Below are positions 1-6,583 of a DNA stretch of 12,767 nucleotides, one piece after another. Source of the DNA: CAYPKG01 sp964411275 (lineage in GTDB: Bacteria; Bacillota; Clostridia; Christensenellales; CAG-138). The notes below the pieces were generated by a model. That model was given only the letters and a program-made list of their open reading frames with translations. It was not told the origin of the DNA and did no database searches. The translations under genes were made by a program, and so were the position numbers. Where the stretch lies: assembly GCA_964411275.1 (NCBI GenBank), contig CAYPKG010000048.1:1-12767 (forward strand). The letters run 5' to 3'. How positions within the stretch are numbered: the stretch's first letter is position 1; each line of letters begins with the position of its first letter.

Positions 1-56
1 AAGCTGTTTCACTTTTAGGGTGTTTGCAGACTGCACTTTTCTTGACTATTCCACAG

Positions 57-85
57 TTTACAAAGCAGGGGATCACTGATACAAT
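57..85 (+). promoter_or_regulatory. Sigma-A type promoter for the EF-G-like gene
   Basis: A -35 box TTTACA (57-62) and a -10 box TACAAT (80-85) are separated by 17 bases. The -10 box is extended by TG at 77-78. Transcription would start near base 92, leaving a 5' leader of about 80 bases before the ATG at 172. Within the leader, ACGCG and CGCGT can form a weak 5-bp stem around 101-120. The rest of bases 1-171 holds no gene that I can see; bases 1-40 may belong to the tail of an upstream unit. Confidence 0.6.
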
Positions 86-171
86 AGTATAGAAAAATGG
101 ACGCGTATGGTTTGCGCGTTTTAGTAAAGCCTTTATTGTAACTCTATCCAAAAACAGGGGGAACTGCACGA

Positions 172-2244
172 ATGAAAGTTTATACCGCAAACGCAATCCG
201 TAACATCGGCATCTTTGGCCACGGTGGCGAGGGTAAAACCACGCTGACGGAAGCCATGCTCTTCAATTCGGGACTTCTTGACCGTATGGGCCGCGTTGAG
301 GATGGGACCACCACCACGGACTATGACCCGGAGGAGAAAAAACGCACCATCTCCATTGGCGCTGCGCTCGCGCCGTTTGAGTGGAAGGGCACCAAGATCA
401 ACATCATCGATGCGCCCGGCTTTTTTGATTTCTATGGCGAAGTAGTCGAAGCCATGACATTGGCGGATGCCGCTTTGATCGTGGTTGGCGCTGTTTCCGG
501 GCCTGTCGTAGGCGTGGAAAAGGCCATGAGCATGTGTAAAAAGTCCAACAAGGCCCGGATGATGGTTGTCAACCAGATGGATCGTGAAAACGCGAACTTC
601 TTAAAGGTTTATGATGCCATCACCGACAAATTCGGCCCGAGCTGCGTAGCAATCCAGCTGCCCATTGTGGAGGGCGGCGTGTTTAAGGGCTATGTGGATA
701 TCGTAGACATGAAAGCGAAGCTTTTCGACGGCAAAGGCGAAAAGGAAGGCGCCATCCCCGGCGCGCTTGCCGCGAAGGTGGAAGAACTGCGCGAGGCGCT
801 CATTGAGGCCGCCGCCGAAAGCGACGAGGAGCTCATGGAAAAATATTTCGAGGGTGAAGAGCTCACCCAGGCCGAAGTATTAAAGGGCCTGTGCGCAGGC
901 GTTGCCGAGGGCATCGTCACCCCCGTGTGCTGCGCTGCGGCACAGCCGAACATCGGCGTATTTACCCTCATGAACAACCTTGTGGTCTACATGCCCACTG
1001 CAGACAAAGTGGCGGCCCGCAAGGCGAAAAATGCCAAGACCGGCGACGATGTGGAAATCAAGCCCGACGGGAAGTTTGCTGCCCAAGTCATCAAGACCGT
1101 TGCCGACCCCTTCGTGGGCAAAATCTCCATCATGAAGGTTTACTCCGGCGCACTGTCCTCGGACATCGCCGCTTACAACCCCAACGCCGAGAAGAGCGAG
1201 AAGCCGGGCAACGTTTCCATTATGCGCGGCAGCAAGCTGATCAACGTTGACAAGCTCAGCGCAGGTGATATCGGTGTCATGGCTAAGCTTCAGTTTACCA
1301 ACACCGGCGACACATTGTGCGATGCGTCCGCGCCGGTGGTGTTTGACCCCATCGATTTCCCGCAGCCTTGCATCAGCCTCGCGGTCACCGCGAAGAAACA
1401 AGGCGAGGAGGATAAGGTAATTGCGGGCCTCAACCGTCTCAGGGAAGAGGACCCCACCATGTCCCTGGACAAGAACGCTGAAACAGGCGACGTGCTTATC
1501 TCCGGTCTTGGCGAAATGCATTTGGACGTGCTATGTGCCAAACTCAAGAATAAATTCAACGTCGAGGCTCAGCTGGTGGACCCGAAAGTGCCCTATCGCG
1601 AAACGATCCGGGGCACTGCCGAAGCCGAAGGCAAGCACAAGAAGCAGACCGGTGGTTCCGGCCAGTTTGGCGTTGTGCAGATGCGCTTTGAGCCTCTCTC
1701 AGACGGCGATTTCGAGTTTGTAAACGCCATCGTCGGCGGCGTTGTACCCAAAGAATACGTCCCCGCCGTGGAAAAGGGCACCCGGGAGGCGCTGGTGCGG
1801 GGTGTTCTCGCCGGTTATCCCATGGTCGGCGTGAAAGCAACGCTGTTTGACGGCAAGTACCATCCCGTGGACTCCAAGGAAGTGGCCTTTAAGTCCGCGG
1901 CGCGTTTGGCTTACAAAGCTGCCTGCGTCAAGGCTAGCCCTGCGCTGATCGAGCCGATTTATCGGGTGGACGTACTGGTGCCTGACGAGTACATGGGCGA
2001 CGTCATTGGCGACATGAACCGCCGCCGTGGCCGCGTCATCGGCATGAATCCTGCCGAGGGCGGGCAGGAAGTGGTTGCGGAAGTGCCGTTTGCGGAGATA
2101 TTCAAGTATGCCACCGACCTTAGGGCTATGACTCAGGCCCGCGGTTCCTTCAAGGCAGAGTTCGTCCGCTATGAGGACGTACCCACAAACATCGCCCAAA
2201 AGATCATCGAGCAGACCAAGAAGGAAGAAGCGGAAGACGAATAA
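172..2244 (+). CDS. Elongation factor G-like translational GTPase (EF-G2 type paralogue)
   Basis: This 690-residue protein has the full EF-G layout: a GTPase domain at the N-terminus, a beta-barrel domain II, and EF-G domains III-V. The P-loop is GHGGEGKTT (16-24), switch I ends in KRTISI (57-62), switch II is DAPGFFDF (80-87) and the base-recognition motif is NQMD (134-137). Canonical EF-G has AHxDxGKTT, RGITI, DTPGHVDF and NKMD. The catalytic His of switch II is therefore Phe84, and the usual Lys of NKMD is Gln135. C-terminal hallmarks are intact: KQTGGSGQFG, DVIGDMNRRRGRV and YATDLRAMTQARG. These features match the EF-G-like second paralogues found in many Clostridia and Actinobacteria rather than the housekeeping FusA encoded with the ribosomal protein genes. 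Its role in translocation, recycling or stress is not known from sequence. The start is the ATG at 172, preceded by AGGGGGA (156-162) at 9 bases. It is transcribed from the promoter at 57-85 and may read through into thrB. Confidence 0.9.
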   Translation: MKVYTANAIRNIGIFGHGGEGKTTLTEAMLFNSGLLDRMGRVEDGTTTTDYDPEEKKRTISIGAALAPFEWKGTKINIIDAPGFFDFYGEVVEAMTLADAALIVVGAVSGPVVGVEKAMSMCKKSNKARMMVVNQMDRENANFLKVYDAITDKFGPSCVAIQLPIVEGGVFKGYVDIVDMKAKLFDGKGEKEGAIPGALAAKVEELREALIEAAAESDEELMEKYFEGEELTQAEVLKGLCAGVAEGIVTPVCCAAAQPNIGVFTLMNNLVVYMPTADKVAARKAKNAKTGDDVEIKPDGKFAAQVIKTVADPFVGKISIMKVYSGALSSDIAAYNPNAEKSEKPGNVSIMRGSKLINVDKLSAGDIGVMAKLQFTNTGDTLCDASAPVVFDPIDFPQPCISLAVTAKKQGEEDKVIAGLNRLREEDPTMSLDKNAETGDVLISGLGEMHLDVLCAKLKNKFNVEAQLVDPKVPYRETIRGTAEAEGKHKKQTGGSGQFGVVQMRFEPLSDGDFEFVNAIVGGVVPKEYVPAVEKGTREALVRGVLAGYPMVGVKATLFDGKYHPVDSKEVAFKSAARLAYKAACVKASPALIEPIYRVDVLVPDEYMGDVIGDMNRRRGRVIGMNPAEGGQEVVAEVPFAEIFKYATDLRAMTQARGSFKAEFVRYEDVPTNIAQKIIEQTKKEEAEDE

Positions 2245-2251
2245 GCTTTAT

Positions 2252-2282
2252 CTCCAGGGAAAGCCAAAGGCTTTCCCTGGAG
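2252..2282 (+). other. Perfect 14-bp hairpin after the EF-G-like gene
   Basis: CTCCAGGGAAAGCC (2252-2265) and GGCTTTCCCTGGAG (2269-2282) pair without mismatch around an AAA loop, seven bases after the EF-G-like stop codon. No U-run follows (the next bases are GGTACTG), so it is a poor intrinsic terminator. It could be a transcript-stabilising or processing hairpin. Its 3' arm contains GGAG of a good ribosome binding site (GGAGGG, 2279-2284) that faces an in-frame ATG at 2291, so the folded form would hide that site. Confidence 0.6.
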
Positions 2283-2298
2283 GGTACTGTATGACGGA

Positions 2299-2341
2299 GA
2301 AAGGGGCTTCCCGAGAAGCTCCTTTCTTTGTGAAAAGGAGC
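2299..2341 (+). promoter_or_regulatory. Pair of mutually exclusive hairpins in the thrB leader
   Basis: Hairpin B pairs GAAAGGGGCTTC (2299-2310) with GAAGCTCCTTTC (2315-2326), giving 12 bp with one G-U pair and a CCGA loop, partly followed by T-rich bases (2323-2329). The 3' arm can instead pair as GCTCCTTT (2318-2325) with AAAGGAGC (2334-2341), giving 8 bp with an 8-base loop. Only one of the two can form at a time, the arrangement expected of an attenuator or translational switch. No leader peptide rich in Thr or Ile codons and no known riboswitch motif was recognised, so the regulatory role is inference. Confidence 0.4.
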
Positions 2342-2359
2342 AAAACAGAGGAGTATAGC

Positions 2360-3250
2360 GTGATAACCATTACATTACCGGCTTCCACCGCAAACCTGGG
2401 CCCGGCGTTTGACAGCATGGGCCTTGCCTTGACCTGCTACAATACAATTGCCTTTGAACTTACGAAGAGCGGGTTGACGATCGACCTGGACGAGCGCGAC
2501 CGGGGCACCATTCCCTCGGACGGGCGCAATCTCATTTACCGGGTGTTTTCCAGGACGCTGAACCGCTTTGGCGTAAAGGTTCCGGGAATTCGCTTCCGCC
2601 AGGGCAACGATATTCCCGCCATGCGGGGGATGGGCAGTTCCTCCGCCTGCGTGGTAGGGGGCGTCGCTATGGCGAATTATGTGATGGGCGATAAACTATC
2701 CAGGCAGGACATCATCAATATGTGCGCGCTGGAGGAGGGGCATCCGGACAATATTTTGCCCACTGTTCTGGGCGGAGTTGTGGCAGGCTGCATCGATGGG
2801 GAGCATGTGCATTACGTGCGCATGGATCCGCCAAAAAACCTCAAGTGCGCGGTGTTTGTACCGCCCTTCTCCCTGTCCACGAGAAAGGCCCGGGCTGCGT
2901 TGCCCCAGTCCGTTCCCCTGAAGGATGCGGTGTTCAACCTTTCCCACGCGGCGCTGCTGTCGGCGGCCATGTGCAAGGGGGATTTGGGCCTTTTGAAAAT
3001 TGCCATGCAGGACCGGTTGCATCAGCCGTACCGTAAGCCGCTGATCCCGGAGTATGACGCGGTGCAGGAAATCGCCCTCAATTGCGGCGCGCTTGCCGTG
3101 TGCCTGTCAGGCGCCGGCCCCACCATCATCGCATTTTTAGACGGCGATAACGGGTTTGCGGATGCCGTGAGGCCGCAGCTTTCGGGGCTTACCCATGACT
3201 GGGCGTTGCGGGTGCTGGATGTGGATACAAAGGGATACACCATCGGATGA
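2360..3250 (+). CDS. thrB: Homoserine kinase
   Basis: A cytoplasmic GHMP-family kinase of 296 residues that phosphorylates homoserine to O-phosphohomoserine, the step before threonine synthase. Visible motifs are PASTANLGPAFDSMG (7-21) at the N-terminus, the ATP-binding loop IPAMRGMGSSSA (85-96), EGHPDN (126-131) and LSGAGPT near residue 265. All match ThrB, and the length is normal. I chose the GTG at 2360 because AGAGGAG (2347-2353) lies 6 bases upstream and the protein then begins MITITLPAS, as the family does. An in-frame ATG at 2291, behind GGAGGG, would add 23 residues (MTEKGASREA...) that the family lacks. No threonine synthase or homoserine dehydrogenase gene is adjacent. The gene ends at a strong terminator. 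It competes for homoserine with MetA, encoded at 11094-12071 on the other strand. Confidence 0.93.
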   Translation: MITITLPASTANLGPAFDSMGLALTCYNTIAFELTKSGLTIDLDERDRGTIPSDGRNLIYRVFSRTLNRFGVKVPGIRFRQGNDIPAMRGMGSSSACVVGGVAMANYVMGDKLSRQDIINMCALEEGHPDNILPTVLGGVVAGCIDGEHVHYVRMDPPKNLKCAVFVPPFSLSTRKARAALPQSVPLKDAVFNLSHAALLSAAMCKGDLGLLKIAMQDRLHQPYRKPLIPEYDAVQEIALNCGALAVCLSGAGPTIIAFLDGDNGFADAVRPQLSGLTHDWALRVLDVDTKGYTIG

Positions 3251-3270
3251 TCTATTTTCTGACACATCGT

Positions 3271-3301
3271 AGCGGAAACGCAGGTTTCCGCTTATTTTTT
3301 G
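3271..3301 (+). terminator. Intrinsic terminator after thrB
   Basis: AGCGGAAAC (3271-3279) pairs perfectly with GTTTCCGCT (3284-3292) around a GCAG loop and is followed by TATTTTTT and, after GCG, a second T-run. This is a textbook Rho-independent terminator 20 bases after the thrB stop codon. Confidence 0.88.
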
Positions 3302-3349
3302 CGTTTTTGCAGCATAGGATGCAATAACGGTGTATTAGGGGGATATGGT

Positions 3350-3766
3350 ATGAGAGGCAGAAAGCAAAGACGCGGGAAAAAACGGGACTCGAGGAAGGGG
3401 AACAGCTTTGTTCTAATGTGCGCGAAAGCGGCGCTGGCCGCGTGTGTGCTGACGGTTGCGCTGGTGCTGCTGTTTGCGCTGCTGCTCAAATGGGAGGTGC
3501 TGGGGGAAGATATCATTCCCGTAGTTACCACCGCCATCAAGGGCCTGTGCGCGGCCTGTGCGGGGCTGCTTGCCGGGATGGCTGCCAGCGAGCGGTGCTG
3601 GCTCTGGGGCGGCATATCCGGCGCTGTGTATATCCTGCTGGCGTTTTTAGCGTTTTCCCTGGTGGAGAAATCGCTGGCATTGTCCCTGGGCATCCTGGCC
3701 GATGTGGGGCTTGGGATAGTGGCGGGCGCTGTGGCGGGGATGCTGATGCAGATGCGAAAAAACTGA
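3350..3766 (+). CDS. Small four-helix membrane protein, TIGR04086-like
   Basis: The 138-residue product has a basic N-terminus (RGRKQRRGKKRDSRK, 2-16) followed by about four hydrophobic segments, near residues 20-46, 54-77, 83-103 and 106-132, rich in Ala, Leu and Gly. Small size, four helices and a cytoplasmic basic head resemble the TIGR04086 family of uncharacterised Clostridia membrane proteins. That assignment is by overall look rather than by a diagnostic motif, and no catalytic residues stand out. The ATG at 3350 is preferred because AGGGGG (3337-3342) sits 7 bases upstream; a longer reading from 3299 would start inside the terminator tail. It appears to be a single-gene unit between the thrB terminator and the non-coding gap. 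I saw no clear promoter in the short space after the terminator. Confidence 0.75.
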   Translation: MRGRKQRRGKKRDSRKGNSFVLMCAKAALAACVLTVALVLLFALLLKWEVLGEDIIPVVTTAIKGLCAACAGLLAGMAASERCWLWGGISGAVYILLAFLAFSLVEKSLALSLGILADVGLGIVAGAVAGMLMQMRKN

Positions 3767-4040
3767 TTTGATATGTTATATCTGGGCGACCCTACGGGGC
3801 CGCTCTGTGGCATGGACGGATAAAAGCAATCCCTCATTCCCGGCGTGCCGATTTCGTCACGCCCTATGATGCTGCCCGAGAACAACCGGCACATCTTTTT
3901 TATATAATTCAGGGCCGATATGCCGCTCACAATTGGCTGCTGAACAAGGACCATTTCTCTTAACTTTTCCTTGAGGACTTTCCTCTTAGTCCCAGATGGA
4001 GTATAATAATACGGATACTAACAAAGGAGCGTTAAATGCA
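3767..4040 (+). other. Non-coding gap with several hairpins; possible structured RNA or leader
   Basis: No credible protein gene lies in this stretch. It carries several potential RNA stems. GGGCGACCC and GGGCCGCTC (3784-3805) close a TACG tetraloop with one A-C mismatch. GGCGTG (3842-3847) pairs with CACGCC (3858-3863). An alternative GTGCCG (3845-3850) pairs with CGGCAC (3887-3892), just before TCTTTTTT (3894-3901). TTCAGGGCC (3908-3916) pairs with GGCTGCTGAA (3935-3944), with a one-base bulge. CAAGGA (3945-3950) pairs with TCCTTG (3968-3973). I considered 6S RNA, RNase P RNA, tmRNA, SRP RNA, T-box and the common riboswitches and could match none by their conserved motifs. The alternative stems before a T-run would fit an attenuator, but this is inference. 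Confidence 0.35.
3979..4007 (+). promoter_or_regulatory. Candidate promoter for the lgt-pncB-lipoprotein group
   Basis: A perfect -10 box TATAAT lies at 4002-4007, 33 bases before the lgt start. The base-pair window 17 bases upstream holds only a weak -35 (TTTCCT, 3979-3984). A better-looking TTGAGG at 3971-3976 is 25 bases away, too far for sigma-A. Transcription would begin near 4014, leaving a leader of about 27 bases. Confidence 0.4.
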
Positions 4041-5135
4041 ATGAGCAACCCAAGCAGGGTGGCCTTCACCCTATTCGGCCGTGAAATATATTGGTACGGC
4101 GTACTTATGGCATTGGGGATCGTGATCGCGGCGATTTTTGTCATGCGTGAATGCAAGCGCAAAAAGATGCCGGAGGATCTGGCCCTGGACATTTGTCTTG
4201 TGGCAATCCCCAGCGGTATTGTGGGAGCGAGGCTGTATTATGTGGCATTTGAGCTGGAGCGCTATCTGCAAAATCCCATCAGCATCCTCTATATCTGGGA
4301 GGGTGGACTCGGCTTTTATGGCGCGTTTATTGGCGGACTTGTGGGCATTCTGATTTACTGTAAGGTCAAAAAAATACGGTTTTTGAAGGTGGCGGACATG
4401 ATCGCCCCTGGCCTTGTCCTGGCCCAGGCCATAGGACGTTGGGGCAACTTTTTCAACCAGGAGGCATTTGGCCTTCCGGTTACGGACCCTAACCTTCTCT
4501 GGTTCCCGCTGACGGTCAAGATCGACACGCCGTGGATGAACCCCGCTGGCTATCACCTCTTTAACGGCGTGCCCTGTGACAACCCATACCATTTGGCCAC
4601 ATTTTTTTACGAGTCGCTGTGGTGCTTCCTGGTGTTTCTGGTGCTTTGGTTCCTGATCAGAAAGCGCGTGAAGCATGATGGCGATGTTCTGTTGTGGTAC
4701 GTCATGCTTTACGGCTTTGAACGGATGTTTGTCGAAGGGCTTCGGGGCGACAGCCTGTGGCTGATCCCGGGCGCGGTGCGGGTATCCCAGGCGCTGGCGG
4801 CGCTGCTGTTTCTTGGCGTGTTGGCATTTTTCCTCCTGCGAAGGGCACGGGAGAAAAAGCTTGGCATGCTCATCTGGCCTTCGCCTGAAGTCATTCCTGA
4901 GGCTGTAGGCGCCGGCGAAACCATAGAGGCTGAAACACAGGAAGCCGTTACGGACAAGCCCGTCGATGTAGAAGAGACATTGGAAACGGGCGCGGACGAA
5001 CCGGTGGAGACGGCAGAAGCGCAGGAACAGGCAGAGGAAATGCCGGAAGAGGCCCCGGAAGAACCGGAGAAAAACGAGAACGATGAAACGGAAGAGCCGG
5101 AGAAAAACGAGAACGACGAAACGGATGGAGAATAA
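4041..5135 (+). CDS. lgt: Prolipoprotein diacylglyceryl transferase with long acidic C-terminal tail
   Basis: Lgt is an integral membrane enzyme that transfers diacylglycerol from phosphatidylglycerol to the lipobox Cys of prolipoproteins. The signature GRWGNFFNQEAFG (132-144) is intact, as are GGLGFYG (88-94) and the late ERMFVEGLR (227-235). At the position of E. coli His103 this protein has Tyr93. The hydrophobic core ends near residue 265 in a basic stop (RRAREKK, about 267-273). A tail of some 90 residues follows that is very rich in Glu, Asp, Pro and Thr and includes an 11-residue tandem repeat. Typical Lgt proteins are 260-300 residues; this one is 364, the excess being the tail, expected in the cytoplasm. 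The ATG at 4041 is chosen because it gives the usual short N-terminus; AAAGGAG (4023-4029) lies 11 bases upstream, slightly far. An in-frame ATG at 3996 has no such site and precedes the likely transcription start. Five bases separate it from pncB. Confidence 0.93.
   Translation: MSNPSRVAFTLFGREIYWYGVLMALGIVIAAIFVMRECKRKKMPEDLALDICLVAIPSGIVGARLYYVAFELERYLQNPISILYIWEGGLGFYGAFIGGLVGILIYCKVKKIRFLKVADMIAPGLVLAQAIGRWGNFFNQEAFGLPVTDPNLLWFPLTVKIDTPWMNPAGYHLFNGVPCDNPYHLATFFYESLWCFLVFLVLWFLIRKRVKHDGDVLLWYVMLYGFERMFVEGLRGDSLWLIPGAVRVSQALAALLFLGVLAFFLLRRAREKKLGMLIWPSPEVIPEAVGAGETIEAETQEAVTDKPVDVEETLETGADEPVETAEAQEQAEEMPEEAPEEPEKNENDETEEPEKNENDETDGE
5058..5123 (+). repeat. 33-bp tandem duplication inside the lgt tail
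   Basis: Two adjacent 33-base units (5058-5090 and 5091-5123) differ at only two synonymous positions, and each encodes EEPEKNENDET. The copy number is two and the reading frame is kept. The near identity suggests a recent duplication or replication slippage in a low-complexity acidic region. Confidence 0.9.
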
Positions 5136-5140
5136 GCGAC

Positions 5141-6583
5141 ATGCGAAATTTAACCATGCTGACGGACCTGTACCAATTGACCATGATGTATGGATATTTT
5201 AAGCACGGCATGATGGAAAACGAAGCCGTATTTGACCTGTTTTTCCGGAAAACCAGGGATAACAGCGCATATGCGGTGATGGCAGGATTGGAGAGCGTGA
5301 TTGATTATATCAACCAATTGCATTTTTGTGAGGAAGACCTTGCGTATCTGCGCTCCCTCAATTTATTCGATGAGGATTTTCTATCGTACTTGAGCGGATT
5401 TCGGTTTTCAGGAGAGTTGTATGCCATGCCCGAGGGCACCGTCGTGTTTCCCTATGAGCCGCTTTTGCGGGTAAAAGCGCCTATTATCGAAGCGCAGCTG
5501 GTGGAAACGGCACTGCTCAACCTTGTCAACCACCAGACGCTCATCGCGACGAAGGCCAGCAGGGTGGTATACGCCGCCAACGGCGACAGCGTGCTGGAGT
5601 TCGGCCTTCGCCGGGCCCAGGGCCCTGACGCGGGAGTTTACGGCGCACGGGCAGCAATCATTGGCGGTTGTGACGCCACCAGCAACGTGCTTACCGGGCA
5701 GATGTTCGGCATTCCGGTGAAAGGCACCCATGCTCATAGCTGGGTGATGAGCTTCCCAGACGAGATATCCGCGTTTCGGGCGTACGCCCGAACGTTCCCC
5801 ACAACCTGCCTGCTGCTGGTGGACACCTTCGACACGCTGCGTTCCGGCGTGCCCAATGCCATCACGGTATTTCGTGAGCTTAGGGAGCAGGGATACGAGC
5901 CGGTTGGCATCCGCCTGGATAGCGGCGACCTTGCGTATCTTTCCAAAAAGGCCAGGGTAATGCTGGACAAGGCAGGCTTTGAAAATGTGAAGATATTCGC
6001 TTCAAGTGACCTAGATGAAACGGTCATTCGGGACCTGAAGGCCCAAGGGAGCCGGATCGATTTGTGGGGTGTGGGCACAAAACTGATTACCTCAGACGAT
6101 TGTCCGGCGCTGGGCGGCGTGTATAAGCTGGCGGCGGAGATGGTAAACGGCGAAATGATCCCGAAAATCAAGCTGAGCGATAACATCGCGAAGGTGACCG
6201 TCCCCGGCTACAAAAAAGTGTACCGGATCTACAAGAAAAAGAACGGCAAGGCTGTGGCGGATCTTCTGGCGCTTCATGATGAAGTGATCGATGAAAATAA
6301 GCCGCTCAGGCTATTTGACCCCCATCAGACATGGAAGTCCATGGTGATTACTGATTTTACCGCCCGGGAGCTGTTAATCCCTGTGTTTTTGGATGGCAAG
6401 CAGGTGTATGAGTCGCCGGACATCATGGAAATACAGGCCTATGCCAAAAGGGAGCTGAACAGCATGTGGGAGGAATATAAGCGTTTGCTCAACCCCCATG
6501 TGTACAAGGTTGACTTATCTGATAGGCTTTACGAGATGAAGCAAACGCTGTTGCAAAAATGCTCCAGCGCCGAAAAATTATGA
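5141..6583 (+). CDS. pncB: Nicotinate phosphoribosyltransferase
   Basis: This cytoplasmic enzyme of the Preiss-Handler route joins nicotinate and PRPP, with ATP, to give nicotinate mononucleotide for NAD synthesis. At 480 residues it has the length of the Gram-positive form. Diagnostic stretches are the N-terminal LTDLYQLTMMYGY, GTHAHSW (195-201) with the expected phosphorylated His region, VDTFDTLRSG, GIRLDSGDLAYLS with RLDSGDL at 258-264, FASSDLDE and LWGVGTKLITS. These distinguish it from nicotinamide phosphoribosyltransferase and quinolinate phosphoribosyltransferase. The ATG at 5141 lies five bases after the lgt stop, and GGAG within the end of lgt, 5126-5129, supplies the ribosome binding site. 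The stop codon overlaps the next gene as ATGA. The arrangement implies co-transcription with lgt; no functional link between the two products is known. Confidence 0.95.
   Translation: MRNLTMLTDLYQLTMMYGYFKHGMMENEAVFDLFFRKTRDNSAYAVMAGLESVIDYINQLHFCEEDLAYLRSLNLFDEDFLSYLSGFRFSGELYAMPEGTVVFPYEPLLRVKAPIIEAQLVETALLNLVNHQTLIATKASRVVYAANGDSVLEFGLRRAQGPDAGVYGARAAIIGGCDATSNVLTGQMFGIPVKGTHAHSWVMSFPDEISAFRAYARTFPTTCLLLVDTFDTLRSGVPNAITVFRELREQGYEPVGIRLDSGDLAYLSKKARVMLDKAGFENVKIFASSDLDETVIRDLKAQGSRIDLWGVGTKLITSDDCPALGGVYKLAAEMVNGEMIPKIKLSDNIAKVTVPGYKKVYRIYKKKNGKAVADLLALHDEVIDENKPLRLFDPHQTWKSMVITDFTARELLIPVFLDGKQVYESPDIMEIQAYAKRELNSMWEEYKRLLNPHVYKVDLSDRLYEMKQTLLQKCSSAEKL

Noticed and set aside
42..85. TTGACT at 42-47 as the -35 box of the first promoter
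   Set aside because: It is 32 bases from the TACAAT -10 box. TTTACA at 57-62 gives the correct 17-base spacing.
880..1521. 213-codon minus-strand frame inside the EF-G-like gene
   Set aside because: It overlaps conserved EF-G sequence, has no ribosome binding site and resembles no known family.
3771..3821. A 16-codon open frame (MLYLGDPTGPLCGMDG) at the head of the gap
   Set aside because: It has no ribosome binding site, overlaps the TACG hairpin and has no family resemblance; it is probably chance.
3292..3954. 220-codon open frame on the minus strand across the TIGR04086-like gene and the gap after it
   Set aside because: It lies antisense to a gene with a good ribosome binding site and membrane protein character, has none of its own, is low-complexity Ser/Pro/Ala-rich, and ends inside the thrB terminator.
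3784..3975. 6S RNA in the gap before lgt
   Set aside because: Size and a GGGCCGATAT-like stretch are suggestive, but I could not pair the two ends into a closing stem or find the central bubble, so it is left as an unassigned structured region.
5058..5123. Start of a CRISPR-like or longer repeat array
   Set aside because: There are only two directly abutting 33-base units without spacers, in frame within lgt; it is a coding tandem repeat.
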